From: Apostichopus japonicus
Lineage: Eukaryota; Echinodermata; Holothuroidea; Aspidochirotida; Stichopodidae
Reading direction: 5' to 3'
Assembly (NCBI RefSeq): GCF_037975245.1
Contig: NC_092583.1
Location: 601,764-665,763, forward strand
DNA length: 64,000 nt
Position numbers and translations under genes: made by a program. This document shows, one piece after another, positions 24,966-38,500 of the stretch. Position 1 is the stretch's first letter. Every line of letters starts with the position of its first letter. The notes under the pieces were generated by a model. That model had not been told where the DNA came from and did no database searches. It was given only the letters and a program-made list of their open reading frames with translations.

Positions 24966-27900
24966 TTTGTTAAACTAAGGTGGAATACAGTTCTTGTAGC
25001 AATAAAAACTTGGTTTAAATCAGAGTAGAATAGATCAGAGTTAAATGCCATGCACCCTTTCAATGGATTGTGAACATAATTAAAGAGTTAAACATGATTG
25101 AAACCACCTGGATGTGGAAAGTAAATTACAGCATCATTTTACCAACTGGACACAAAGTAAACCTACTGCTATTAGTGTGACAGATCAAGGTCCTTCTCCC
25201 CTTTCCTCCCTCCCCCCTCTCCTCCCTCTTCCCCATCATCCCTCTCTCTTCCCCATCCTCCTTCTCCCAATGGGCTACTATAACTGAACCAGTTTTTGGC
25301 AATGTAGCATGTTAAGTTAGTGTATGTTATCTCAACTTCTACATTCAACTTGTAGATGAAGTTACACACGTTTTCCACCATATAAACTTGTACACATAGG
25401 ACTATTCTTGCTACAGTCAACCTCCAGGGCAACATGTAACACAAAATTTAAACCCAAAATTCAAACCCAATATTGATTACTACCTTCCTTTAAAAGTTAA
25501 AAATTGTTTGTATTAACATTATCGCACAAGTATGTTTATAACAGTAGGTGAACTGTGTATGATGCCATAGCTCTGTTTTGTATTGTTTCTATCCTTGGTA
25601 AAACTGATGGGTTGCTGTAAAGTGTTTATGGCAAAGAAAAACTTAAAATTGTCTAGTCATTTCATATTTGAGAGTTGTGTGACTTTACTCGTGACAGGTC
25701 ACGGTTGTAAAGTATTGATGAAAGTGTGTGAATGAATGGCTTTCGAAAACTAATTGCAAAAACAAATGTTCAATTTCTCTATTAAAGTCTTTTAAATTTG
25801 TTCAAATGAAGCAAGGCATAAGGTGCGCCAAATTTTGATAAAGATTTTTTATGTAGCAGTAGGCTGTCTCACTTTAAGACGATTTACAAGAGTTTTTTTA
25901 GAATTTTCCTGAGAAATTAAAAGAAATTATTGAGAATTGAATATAGCATGGATAAAGTTATAATTGTTTGTTCATGTGTTATTCATTACCAATGTTAAGT
26001 TACCATGGAGTTTAACAAGGCTGGGAGGAGAGGGGGGGGGGGGAGATGGGAACCTGTGATATTAATGTACAGACAACCAATTATTTTCACTAACTCTCTT
26101 TAGCAACAAAATATCACAATGACAACACTTTTTGAAGACTTTATACAAATTGATATTAACAATATTAAAGACCATCAACAAACTTGGTCAAGCTTTAGTG
26201 GTTTCTGTCACATTTATACTTGCTTTAGACTTATCAGGGATCTTCAAGTGACTGAAATTGACTTCCTTGACATTTCCTTGACATTTTCTGCATCTTTAGG
26301 TTTTAACTCCATCCTCATAACATTTTATCTGGCAACAATAGAGTGAGTCTCATCATGGCAAACAATATTTAACAAAATGTTGGCATTTTGATGAAATTCT
26401 AAATACAGATATCTTTTATATTTATAATGCAAACATTCCACATGTATCACATTTCAAGGATAAACCAACAAGATCTTAACAGGCAGTAAAACTTTGATAA
26501 ATATCTGCAGTGATGATATCAAGAACCAGCTACTGCAATCCATTCCTTGAATAGGTTCCTTTCTATCAACCATACCTTGAGTAAGAAACCAGATACTGAG
26601 ATGTGGTTTTCAACTCTTCTTTTTTAAACAGTTAGTGTTAGATTATCTCCCAAAGGAATTAACTTTTAATGAAAATCAATAGAAGATATCTACCTAATGC
26701 AAAACAGATATATATTCTTTTAAGCTGTTTCATGTAGTTATACATTGTTGGAGAAAACAAATAAATTAATACTCAAAGTGGTATGTGAAATGAAAACAAT
26801 TTATTTTATTGAAATTTGAACTCTTGAATTATAAAATACTATACACAACATTAAATTTCATAAAAAGTGTTTTTCTACTTTTGGTTTTTAAAATTTTCAT
26901 AAAATAAATGATAAATTTTGCACTGAAAACATGAACAGAAAGCCTCATGAAATAAATTTGTCTTTGGTCCTTTCTGTACTTTAATCAAAAGAGGACAATA
27001 CAAAATATACATCTAAAAACAAAGCCACTTGGCAATGAAGAATTTAAGGCTACCATATTACATCTCAAACGAACAGAAGATGCAACTTGGGTGAGGAATT
27101 TTAAATGTGATTTTATCCTAAAAATCATAATCTCAAATATATTGGTTTAGGAACTGAAAGGTCATGAAATGCAACTAGTTTCTACTAATATATCTATCAG
27201 CAGGTATAATAGAATCATAGTAGATCATATAACATGAAACACAGCAAAGACTGCAACAGGATGGGGACCGTTAATTGTAATGATAAATGTAAAAATATGC
27301 ATTCCAGCTGCATCTCAATAAAATACTCAAATTCTAAATAAATCTTTTTAAAACTATAAATCAAGAATAATACCTTTGGTCCCAACATGACAGCCAAATA
27401 ACTCAGCTGGATGATAATACACATGCTACATACAAGCAGGAAGAAGTAGATGTTTTCATAAAACTGCAAACACGTTTGTTGAGTCAATTAGTAATTAATA
27501 CAATCATATGAGTAGTGGTAACTTCCTAGCATTAATAACATAACAAGATATTTGTTTTTAGACTTTCATAACCAAATAACAACAATATTGTTGTCTTTAA
27601 TTTGTCACAACAATGACAACTACAATATTAGAAATGTCTCTATATTTGTTACATTGTAAAACAGAACAATTACAAACTCTTCTTCAAAGTCGGTCAAAGC
27701 CAAAGGTAATGTTAGGTTTGGTTTCTAGAACAAAAACACTAGCCTATCATAATTGTCTAATCTTTGAAAAAATGAAAACATTTTGACATCTCATTTTCGA
27801 AAGCAAATGGCAAGAAGAAAAATGGCGTCGGAATTTTAATGAGTCACCTTCGGTTGCTAGGCAAATCTTTGCCGTTAACTTCTCCTGACTTGGGTAATTT

Positions 27901-28410
27901 TGTAACCACTCTATCGGAAAAAGACTTTACAAATTTCATTGGAAGTACTTCATGTTGAAAAACAGTAGACCACTCTTATCACCACCTCTTAACAAAACTT
28001 GGAAAAAAATTTCTTAGAATTAAACAAACTTACATCATATTAGATATTCTTGCTAGGAAAAAATATCAACTGTTAGTTGTGTATTTGCACCAATACTTAC
28101 CTATTTTGAAAACTTACAAACAACAATACCACTGTCTCCTCATAGTCATAAATGCTGACTGCTAAAGCAATTACCAGATCACTCTAGAAGTAAATTAATT
28201 GATCAAAAGTGATCAGCTTTGAGGAGAAAGGTTAATAACAATGTAACCCTACACCTTGGAGGTATGTAGACAACTATGAAATAAAACTATTTACCAGGCA
28301 CTATAGGAATGAATACAGGTTTTATAGTACCTTCTAAGTGCAAAAACTAAGAGACCTTAAAACTGAATACACAATTTGACAACTAAATTATTTCTTTTGC
28401 ACACATGCAT
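24966..28410. other. Intergenic, AT-rich, nothing recognised
   Basis: This lies between the convergent genes NT5C3 and the C7orf57 homologue. It includes a C-rich stretch near 25,195-25,270 and a G-run near 26,032. None of the small open frames resembles a known protein or has exon-like borders. Confidence 0.5.
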
Positions 28411-29475
28411 ACTATAAGGCACTTCATGTAGAAGACTAGTAAAACTAGGCCAGTCACAAGGGCACTTGATGTAGAATACTGGTAAGACTATGCCCATGAC
28501 AAGGGCACTTCCTGTAGAATACTGGTAAGACTATGCCCATGACAAGGGCACTTCCTGTAGAATACTGGTCAGACTGCCCAATAAAAGGGCACTTGATGTA
28601 GAAGACTAGTAAGACTGCCCATGACAAGGGCACTGTATGTAGAATACTGGTAAGACTATGCCCATGACTGGGGCACTTCATGTAGAAGACTTGTAAGACT
28701 ATGAACATAACAAAGGCACTTCATGTAGAATACTGGTAAGACTGTGCCCATGATAAGGGCACTTCATGTAGAATACTGGTAAGACTATGCCCATGACAGG
28801 GGCACTTCATGTAGAATACTGGTAAGACTATGCCCATGACAGGGGCACTTCATGTAGAATACTGGTAAGACTATGCCCATGACAGGGCACTTCATGTAGA
28901 ATACTGGTAAGACTATGCCAATAACAGGGCACTTCATATAGAATACTGGTAAGACTATGCCCACTACAAGGGCACTGTATGTAGAATACTGGTAAGACTA
29001 TGCCCACTACAAGGGCACTTCATATAGAATACTGGTAAGACTATGCCCACTACAAGGGCACTGTATGTAGAATACTGGTAAGACTATGCCCACTACAAGG
29101 GCACTTCATGTCGAAGACTAATAAGACTATGCCCATGGATGGCAAGGGCACTTCCTGTAGATAACTAGTAAGACTGCCCATGGATGGCAAGGGCATTTCA
29201 TGTAGAATACTGGTTAGACTATGCCCAATAGAAGGGCACTTCCTGTAGAATACTGGTCAGACTGCCCAATAGAAGGGCACTTGAAGTAGAATCTGGTAAG
29301 ACTATGCCATATACAAGGGCACTTGATGTAGAATACTAGTAAGACTATGCCCATGACAAGGGCACTTGATGTAAAATACTAGTAAGATTATGCCCATAAA
29401 AAGGGCACTTGATGTAGAATCTGGTAAGACTATGCCCATGAAAAGGGCACTTGATGTAGAAGACTTGTAGGACTG
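28411..29475. repeat. 43-bp minisatellite, about 24 copies
   Basis: Copies share GGGCACTTCATGTAGAATAC followed by TGGTAAGACTATGCCCATG. Variation is mostly substitutions and small indels, with some copies shortened. On the plus strand nearly every copy contains CTG|GTAAGA, matching a splice donor. No gene is seen at this site. Confidence 0.93.
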
Positions 29476-29639
29476 TGCTATTGTCCTGTTTTCAACCTTG
29501 AATAAAGATGAGGTAATTATTAGTTTCCTGTCCACTTCAGATACAGCTCAGGTAAGGAACAGGTCTTATCTCTGTTTACACTATTGTGGCATCCAGGACA
29601 GTGAGTAACACTTCCTATTTAATTCTCAAAAAACAAATG

Positions 29640-29897
29640 ATTAAGTATTTTTGAGAGGCCATATCCATTGGAAGGCATCGATAGGGGCCCTTGGCTGAGG
29701 GGCCAGTGGCATCAAATTGTTAGGGATTAAATATTTTTGAGAGGCCATGTCCATTGGAAGGCATTGGTAGGGGCCATAGGCTGATGGACCAGTGGCATCA
29801 AATTGTTAGGAATTAAGTATTTTTGAGAGGCCATGTCCATTGGAAGGCATCAATAGGGGCCCTTGGCTCATAGGCCAGTGGCATCAAATTGTTACGG
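29640..29897. repeat. Three tandem copies of an 86-bp unit
   Basis: Copies begin at 29,640, 29,726 and 29,812, each starting ATTAARTATTTTTGAGAGG and ending near GGCATCAAATTGTTA. Identity between copies is high, so the triplication is recent. Confidence 0.9.
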
Positions 29898-31900
29898 GAT
29901 GTATTATTTTATGTCATATACTCCATCTTGGTCAGGTTTAAATTAAACCTAAAGGAGGGCTTTTAGCAAATTACCCAACATAAGGATATTGACCAATCAC
30001 AACTTAAACGGATATCAATACCTTAGTCTTAACAATATTTCACCCCTGATGCCCATTAGGATGTGCCCACAAAGAGGGCACGAACTGGGCTTTTGGCGAA
30101 CAACTTCCTTGTTCATCTGTACCTTTATACTGGTAGATTGGTTGTGCATTTCATATCTCTACTCTGGTCATTTCCAACTGTCTTTTATAGGAGTCGCTGG
30201 TCGTTCGTTGATGAGACCAGTGACTATCAATCCTGGATGTGATCATGCCAAATCTGGAATATTAAATGCAAATATGAAAACTATAATAGCTGTTTGTCTT
30301 TATAAGATAAAGCAAAGAATTACATGGCAAGCAAGCACATTCATAAACCATAAAATATTACTTTTGTGTTGCATAGGTTGCACATTTAACAGGTGTGATT
30401 AATTCCAGAGAGCTTGTTTCACTTAAAACATATTTGAGACTAAAATGTGACTCTTGTATGTATTGTGAACTAGCACTATTTGCACATTAACCTCTGGGCA
30501 GAAGTTATTATCATCAAGCATAATTGTCTGCTGCCACTCTGAAGGAGCAGAAAAGACCTCAGAGAATTCTTACTTTGAAAAACTACCAGAGTGAAAAACA
30601 AGTAATCTTGTTGTTTATGGTAGCTGTGCATAAGGTTTGCTCAGTCATAGTAAAACCTGCAAGCTTTTGACATAAAAATTGACTGTCTGTTTTTTTTTTC
30701 TACATTTAGAATGAAAGGGCCTTGTTTTGATAAGCTAACAATTACAAAGGTGAACGTGTTCAGTACACAATAGCCGAAACAATAATGCACCTGCATAATA
30801 CTACTTTCCAAGTTCAACTTCACTAAAGAGACTAACCTAACCATCGTTATTGTACTATACTACTATATGATAAACCTATGCTTAGGACAAACAACTTGTA
30901 TCGAACAGATAAGTAATACAGCTAACTCCCTTTAGGAGAAATGAAGGTTTTGAAGTGCCAAGAAATGAAAACAGTAAACTTGAGCAAGTCTAACTGTGAC
31001 ATCACAGAGACATTATAATCTTTATCTTATTATTAGTAGATGACAACTTCTTAGACATTGAGACAGAGATTTAAAGACAGCCAGTAGTAGGCAATAAACT
31101 ATGTCACACCACCCTCAATGGGCAGTGATATAAAATGTGTGGTTTAATAACCACAACAAGAAAGTTCTGCCAAACAAATAGAGGATTGAGCTAACATGAT
31201 ACATTTTTTTGAAATGATATAAAAACATCAGAAATGATAAATCTTTTCACATGATCAAAAGTAATGAAAGAAAAATGAAAATGAAGGATGGAGGTTGACA
31301 CTGCAAACAAATGGAAGGATCATGTTGTTAGTACAAAAATAGTGATAAAAACTGGTAAAAAAAGTGATACAAACTCCCTAAAAAAAAAAAATACTGTCAG
31401 TATTTTAAAGTGAACACTGTGTATATGTGCTTCTCTTTGATGATATTAAAGTGTGTGTTACTTCATCGATACACATTCACCCCATACTGCTAATCAAGTT
31501 CTGTTTCTGAGACCACAGAATATCCTGGTGGTCAGTCGAAACTATCACCGAGATTGTCTGAGAAAACAACCAGTTTTGTTTTCATAGGCAATATAAGCTT
31601 AGTTATATCTTTGATCATAATAGAAGTTACCTTGCTGGAAGTGTATTTGGTTTGCTTTGAATCACCCTTCCAGGTTGTGCAAGGACAACAAGCAAAGCTG
31701 AAATCAGCTCATTCATGACTTTCGCAGTTTACGCAATTGCGCATGGCAACAAAGTTTTTCAAATATTGATCAAATATGTGTAAAACAACTATTGTAATCC
31801 ATGCAGGTATAAATTGAAGGAGATGACTAATGGAATAAGTTAATCACTAACAGAAAATTGACTGGGAAGTATTAGACGATGGAAAAGAGCGAGCAAATTT
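29898..31900. other. Intergenic, nothing recognised
   Basis: One 137-codon open frame (29989-30402, plus) lies here. It has no recognised domain and no sign of splicing, so it is not called as a gene. The rest is AT-rich. Confidence 0.4.
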
Positions 31901-31929
31901 ACAGCTGGAACAAGATTCCAACCAGTGAC

Positions 31930-31992
31930 GTCTGGGCAGTTTGGTGAGCGCTGGGCTGGTGACTCAGAGGTCACTGGATCTAATCCCCTTCT
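31930..31992 (+). ncRNA. tRNA-like, pol III-type relic (possible SINE head)
   Basis: TTTGGTGAGCGCTGG resembles an A box, a CTGGGCT...CAG arm follows, and GGATCTAATCCC resembles a B box (GGTTCGAATCC). The reverse strand of the preceding bases (GGTTGGAATC) also looks like a B box. It lacks a full acceptor stem, so it is more likely a SINE relic than a working tRNA. Confidence 0.3.
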
Positions 31993-32537
31993 AGTCATTA
32001 ATGTTATAAGATAATCTGGATTTTCAGGAGCATTTGAAGATGACAGAGAGAGACAGAGAATTGATCAGTACAAAGACAAAGTCTTCATTTGTGTGAGAGA
32101 GGATGAATTAACAGGACGACACAAAATTTATCTTACGTGATTTTTTATTCTGGCAATTTCCTTTTATCCCAGAGTGATTAAGGGAGCACGCATCTGATTA
32201 ACTGAAATTGAATACAGAATGGACTTGTTACCAAGGGCAACAAAACTACACCATTGAGCCATTGACACAGATTCATTGATGGATTTATATAGACACTAGG
32301 CTGAGCTTGATACTACTATAAATACTGAGAAATGGGGATGAAGGATATTAAAGGGGATAAAAAGTGATTTGGGTCAATGGAGGTGAGGGAGGGTGAGGGG
32401 TGAGGGGGTTCAAGGATACTCAAACCTGGATAATGAGTAACAACAATAACAAGAATGAAATGAACTTATTGAGATGGTTAGAAGGGAATTGGGATGGGAA
32501 GTGTGGAGGATATAAGTGTCCATGCGATGATACCCGT

Positions 32538-35500
32538 TTAGCATTTAACGTCCAGGACCCACCTTTCTTCTCTTTCAACTTTCCCGCTAGTAACTTGTCC
32601 AACGTTTGTCCCTACGTTACCATTCTTTGCTAACCTTTTAGCTCCTTTGACAGTGTGAATCTGTTTTCCTGTCTTGTTGATCTCTTCTCTGTACTCTGTG
32701 GTGACCGGTTCTTTATTCTTGCCAGCATCAGCCTGTGTCTTATAAGACGGCTGCGAGTCTTGAACTTTTCTCTGGTGGTCGTAATATTTCTCCCGTTGCT
32801 GATTCCAATCCTGCTTATAACCCATGCTCAACAGTTTACCAAATATTACAGGCTCATCAGATTCTTTCCTGAAATACCCAAAAAACAATGATGTTAACAA
32901 TTCTTTGGTGTCAAATCAAAGATAAAATTTATACCAAACAAAATGGAAAATATTGACGACCCTTGTTGGAATGCTAATAAACTGTGTCGTTAGAGTCCCA
33001 TGCAGTGTTTCCATCTAACATGCCTGCCTTCCTTTCCTTGTGCAAAAACCCACCAGATGGCCCAGATCTGTTAAGACTGCTGTAGTCCACTAATAATGCA
33101 TGGCACTTTTGATCCATTTGATAATTCATCAACCTTAAACTTAAGAACTTTGGATATATAATGTTCCCCAAATGACCTTTGACCTCCACCAAAAACGATA
33201 AGGTTTTTTTAAATTATCATAGGGAAGCCACATGAAAAATATGAGAGCCAATAAAGTTTCCAATCTGGAGATATCATGTTTACAAGGATTTCCCTCGTGA
33301 CTTTAAATGAACTCTGACCTACACCAATTTGTGTGAACACTTTGCTATACACATAAGGCTATCCTACCATGCACATGTGCGCTCCTTTGATGTTCAGGTT
33401 CTGGTTTTTCAGATTTTGCCCTTTGCTGACCCCAAATGACCTTGACCTCCACACAAAACAAAGGGTTTTTGTACTTATTATTGGAAAGCCCCATGCTAAG
33501 TATGAGGACAAGCTAGGGCATCATATACACATACACCAACTAGACTACATATAAGGTTACTTGCTGCATACGGCAAGAAACCAAAAATAATAAGTAAATG
33601 GAAACTGAAGCCTAAAATCTATCTAACACTAATATGAAAAGTTATAATGCATGTCCAAAATGTAACATTGTCAATATGAATTTGTCACTAAGCATTACCC
33701 TTTAAACAGAAAATGATTGAGTTTTTCAATTTTCAATAAGCATGGTTTTCATATAACTATACTTTGAACAGCAATTTTAATGTGATGTCCTCAATATCAC
33801 ATACACCACTCCGTCCTATATATCACATACACCACTTCTTATAAGAGGACGTCATAGACTATCAAATGAGAGAAATAACTTCAGCTTACATAATACTCTT
33901 CTGTTTCTGTGTTAGGCTGTCTCTCCTAGCTGCCAAGGCTTTATTCATCTGATCTACTTCACTTTTCTTGTTTTTCTTGGCAAATCTCTTACTGTGGGGG
34001 ACATCTTCAGGCAGGTTAACAGTTTTATTTGTGACACTGTCTCCATCCCTCTTAAAGGCGCTGATACCGTCCTGCAGGGAGTATGGTGGTCGGCGAACGG
34101 GGGGTCTACGGTCTCCCATAGAGTCTTCATTGGGGTTTGATGAGTCGTACCCTTCATGAACCATGTAATCTGGTAAGTATACCTTACGTGGACTGTAATG
34201 TAAAACAGAAAGTTATAAGTACTAGACAGGGAATAATTTAGTGTTTAAATATTTGTCCAGCATTTTGGAAGGTTCTGAATTTTTCCTCTCATTGCATCCT
34301 ACAGTTCCTGTGTCAAAACACTCCTAAACATCTTAACACAGTTGCATAGTAACTTGACCAGTTTGTATAGTGTTTTGCCATACTGGTTATATTATCCCTG
34401 CTAGGGTTAACATTATCTATGCTAGGAGTAATATTATCCCTGCTAGGGTTAATATATTATCCATGCTAGGGTTCATATACTATCCCTGCTGGGGTTCATA
34501 TATTGTCCCTGGCTAGGGTTAATATATTATCCCTGCTAGGGTTAATATATTTTCCCTGCTAAGGTCCATATTATCCCTGCTAGGGTTAAATATTATCCCT
34601 GGCTAGGGTTAATATATTATCCCTGGCTAGGGTTCATATATTATCCCTGCTAGGGTTAATATATTGTCTCTGCTAGGGTTCATTTATTTCTTGATATAAG
34701 CAGAACACACTGACATTGTTGATTTTTTATTTATCTCTAAGGCTACGAGTCTTGAGGATATTCACATAAACCACCTTAGCAGTATTGTAGCTGTTTTACT
34801 ATCATGGAAGCATAAATGCAACTGTCATTATAACAGTTAAGATCTTCAAGAACATCAAAAAAAAATTGGTGGCCACCAGTGTATTGATTAATTACTCTTA
34901 TGGGTTAATCAAACACTTAGTTTGATTCTTGGCAATCAGTTTCAGATCAGACCTCTGTATAACTGAGGAAATATATATCTAGAAACATAAAGCAAACTCA
35001 TTGAGATATTTAAGTAAATCAACTAATGAATAGACAGATAATACAACAAAATAAGCAACTTGAAATAAGTACGAACAAGTGAACAAATATGTAAGATGAA
35101 GATTGTACCTGGTGTTCTCTTCCTGTTCCTCAACTTGATGATCAAACCAATCAACTCGAGGATAAGCCTTAGGTCCATCTGGCTTGGGGGGCGGAGTTCT
35201 TATGGACAACAAGTCTACAATGAAACAAAGAAAGAATTGAAAATGTCTGTAAAGAAATCATAGTTTTGAAATATCCATTTCAATTCTACCATTGAACATT
35301 GTGAATACTACATGATGTATACAGACAAAATATTTCAGGCTTAAATATTTAGATGTATGGTAAAGTAACTTTATGAAATTAAACCCACAATTATATGAAT
35401 GATATATGAAATACTGGGGCAGACTCAGCAATCTCCGAAAGCTGCAGTAATGATAACACTCTCTCAGATCTGGGAGGGGGAAAGGGTTGGGGGGGAGGGT

Positions 35501-38500
35501 TTGCACAAGCCTGAACCTTCTCATCTTTCAACCCCACACAAGTAATCTAATGCAGATATTAGCTCAACCTTGTGTGTAGACTTGATAATAGTCCTAATTT
35601 ATAGCATAAAATATAGTGTTGCGCCGATATTACCAATATCGGTTTTGGCCGATATCCGATATTATCATCCCAATATCGGTCCGATACCGATACCGATATT
35701 TTTTAACAGACAAAATAAAGGCAAAATCGTACTTTTAGTCATGCATACATTCACAAATAAATCTTCAAGTAAACAACAAAATATGGTGTTTTGTTTTCCT
35801 TTTGTCCTAAGTTGAAAAGAATGACTTTTTTCCTGATTTTGAAAAAGAGAATTATAATTGAAATCCAACCAGAATCTTTTTCACTGCAGCGCTGCACGCG
35901 ATAATAAAATGGACGCAGTAAATGTGAGCCTTAACATCGTAAAGACTTACAAGTAGCTATAGTGTTAACGTATGCTTGCAAAATTGCATCTTAATTAGGT
36001 TACGAACTGTCGATCACAATGTAAAAATGATAATTTATTGAGTTTATACTCAATGTACAACTTATTCACTTGACCGTATAGAGAAGAAAAAAACTGAAAA
36101 TCAGTAGAGAAATGACCAATTGTGTACGGAAAGTAAGGTGGTACACCTTTCAAATATTACGAAAGATCGAACAAAACACTTTCGAAAAATTCACGCAAAA
36201 CTGGCATATCGTACTAAATGCAACTAATGTCATGTAAACAAGGCTCTAGTGCATCCATTTATGAATATACCGTAAGACCACATCTGTTTTTAAGCGGGGG
36301 AAAAAAGAAAGTATTTTCTAGAATTTCCAAAAATACGGAAAAAATAATATCCTACCATAGTTAATTGTATAGCAAATAGCCTAACCACCTCGGCGGTTAC
36401 GGATCTCACGTAACTGAAAAGTTCCCTGGCAACTTGCCAAAAAATGTTAATAAACAGGTGTTACACAGGGGATGAGCTTACAGTGTGTTTGGGAAGGTAC
36501 CTGGGAAAATTCGCAGCACATGTACGGCGGTAGTTGGGTATAGGGTTAAACACCGCAGTTGTAAAAATGTACGCATTGTGCACGCTATTCATTGTTAGGC
36601 AGTCTAGAGACAGGGCTTTGCTGAACGTTGTTTGTTTCATAATATCGGAAGTTTTGTAAGTTGCACTTTTTAAAGATTGAAAGACAGATTAAATCTCTTT
36701 TCATTTTATAACATAATATAGCTACTCTAACTTGTCATTTTAAAATTTTCATCTGTTTCGTGACAATTTAAATAAGAAAATTATTTTGCATACTCAACTG
36801 CGATTTTTTTTTTATCGCCAGACACGCAAAAAAAAGCCAATTTTTCGGGGCTTTATCCCCAAGGATCCCCACAAGGGGTTCTACCCCATGACCCCACCAA
36901 GGCCCTAAGGCGGGCCCCTGGACACTACGCCTTTATGCTCGCGTGCTCGGCGTGTTCGCTGGGCGAACACCGGCGGGAAATCGGCAGTGTGTTCGCGGAA
37001 AATTAAAAGTGCAGTTATGCATCATGTTCAAGGTTTTCACGGAGGCCTTTGAGAAAATGAATGGTTAGTACAGTACAGTGTATACATGCTGCACTAATGC
37101 TATGTGTAGGCCAAGGTTCACGAAGGTCATTGGTTATATTCGCGCGGTAGACGTGTTTTAGAGGTTACGGAGGGTCAGGTTTCCATGGATATTAATCGAA
37201 AATGAATAAGAGTTTAACTGACGCTAAAGAAATGGATCGTCTTGGGCAGATTAACAAATCATTGCAAGTATAAATAAGTAGCTCTGCTGTGAAAAAAAAA
37301 GTTCAATATCGGCTTGCTGTTATCGGCAATTAGGCAAAATTTTACCGATACCGATATGCTGCCGATATTGCAAATATCGGCCGATACCGATATTGAAAAC
37401 GATTATTGGCGCAACACTAATAAAATATACCTCAGAATGCACCATTTCATGTTTATAATTTTCAATTTTTCTAGAGGAAGACCCCCAGACCCCACCAAAT
37501 AGGATTCAACTTTAATGACCTCAAGGCCTACCCCCCCCCCCTACCCGCTCCATTTTGCAAATCCTAGATCTGCCCATGCTATGAAATTGCTCAAGTGCAT
37601 TAATATATTACCCTTTCTTCCTCCCATTTTAGCTAATCTGACATATTTAGAATCGGTCTCTCTCAACCATCCTCTTTTCATTCCACCATCATCCCTGTCT
37701 GGTGTGATAATCAACTCTCCACCAATCAGAGGAATTTGTGAAGCTGCAGGATAATCTACTGCGGCCTGCTTACTGTCTTTCTTCGCTGGGGCGTGGTAGA
37801 ACCAATCTGAAGATAAAGTATAAAAACAAGGTTTACCATCACTGAAATTCTAACCTGAAAGAAAACTATAGAGAAACATGAAGGAAACTATTTACCTGTC
37901 AGGCTGGCAAGTGGCAACTAAGTATGTAAGAAAAATTTGTGATCGGTTTGAATACTTTTAATGGAAATTTGGTCTGTGTTTTAATTTTATCCTGCAACTA
38001 TATATGATTCCATTGATTGGTTTGATCAGTCTGATAAAATGAGATTTATACCACTAGGCTCAAGATCCTGAGTCACTAGGATCTAAGCAAGCAGAAATGA
38101 ACCTAAAAGTGTTCACCCTTTAAGGGTTAATATATAATTACTGGTGAACTGTGTGTTCAGGAAAATTCATGAAAGTGTTTATAAATTATACAAAATTGAT
38201 ATTTGCCTGTCTCATTGTGGCATCTTAAGCTGTTTTTATTTAAGCTGTCATAGGCCTGGATTAAAAGTGCATGTAAAAAGTTAGTTTCAGTTTGATATTA
38301 CAGTATAACATTCCAACTACAATGTCTGTCAAAACAGTTTCATACACTTACAGGCCGCCCAGCATGTGAACTTACAGTTCTAGTATTTAGGCTTAGCCTA
38401 GTAATAATAAGCTAGGCCATGTGAGTTACTGTAGCGCCTAGCCTAGGCCATATAGCCTTGCCTACACTACATCACTACTGCAATGACTTTGGCCGAACAG

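Noticed and set aside
28454..29535. Minus-strand open frames with ILHQVPLSWA-like repeats
   Set aside because: Translations of the 43-bp minisatellite; frames break whenever copies change length.
29989..30402. 137-codon plus-strand open frame in the NT5C3/C7orf57 intergenic region
   Set aside because: No recognised domain, no splice context, and composition like its surroundings.
32655..32891. Plus-strand open frame opposite the last C7orf57 exon
   Set aside because: Shadow of the minus-strand exon 32868-32538, which has clear homology and splice phase.
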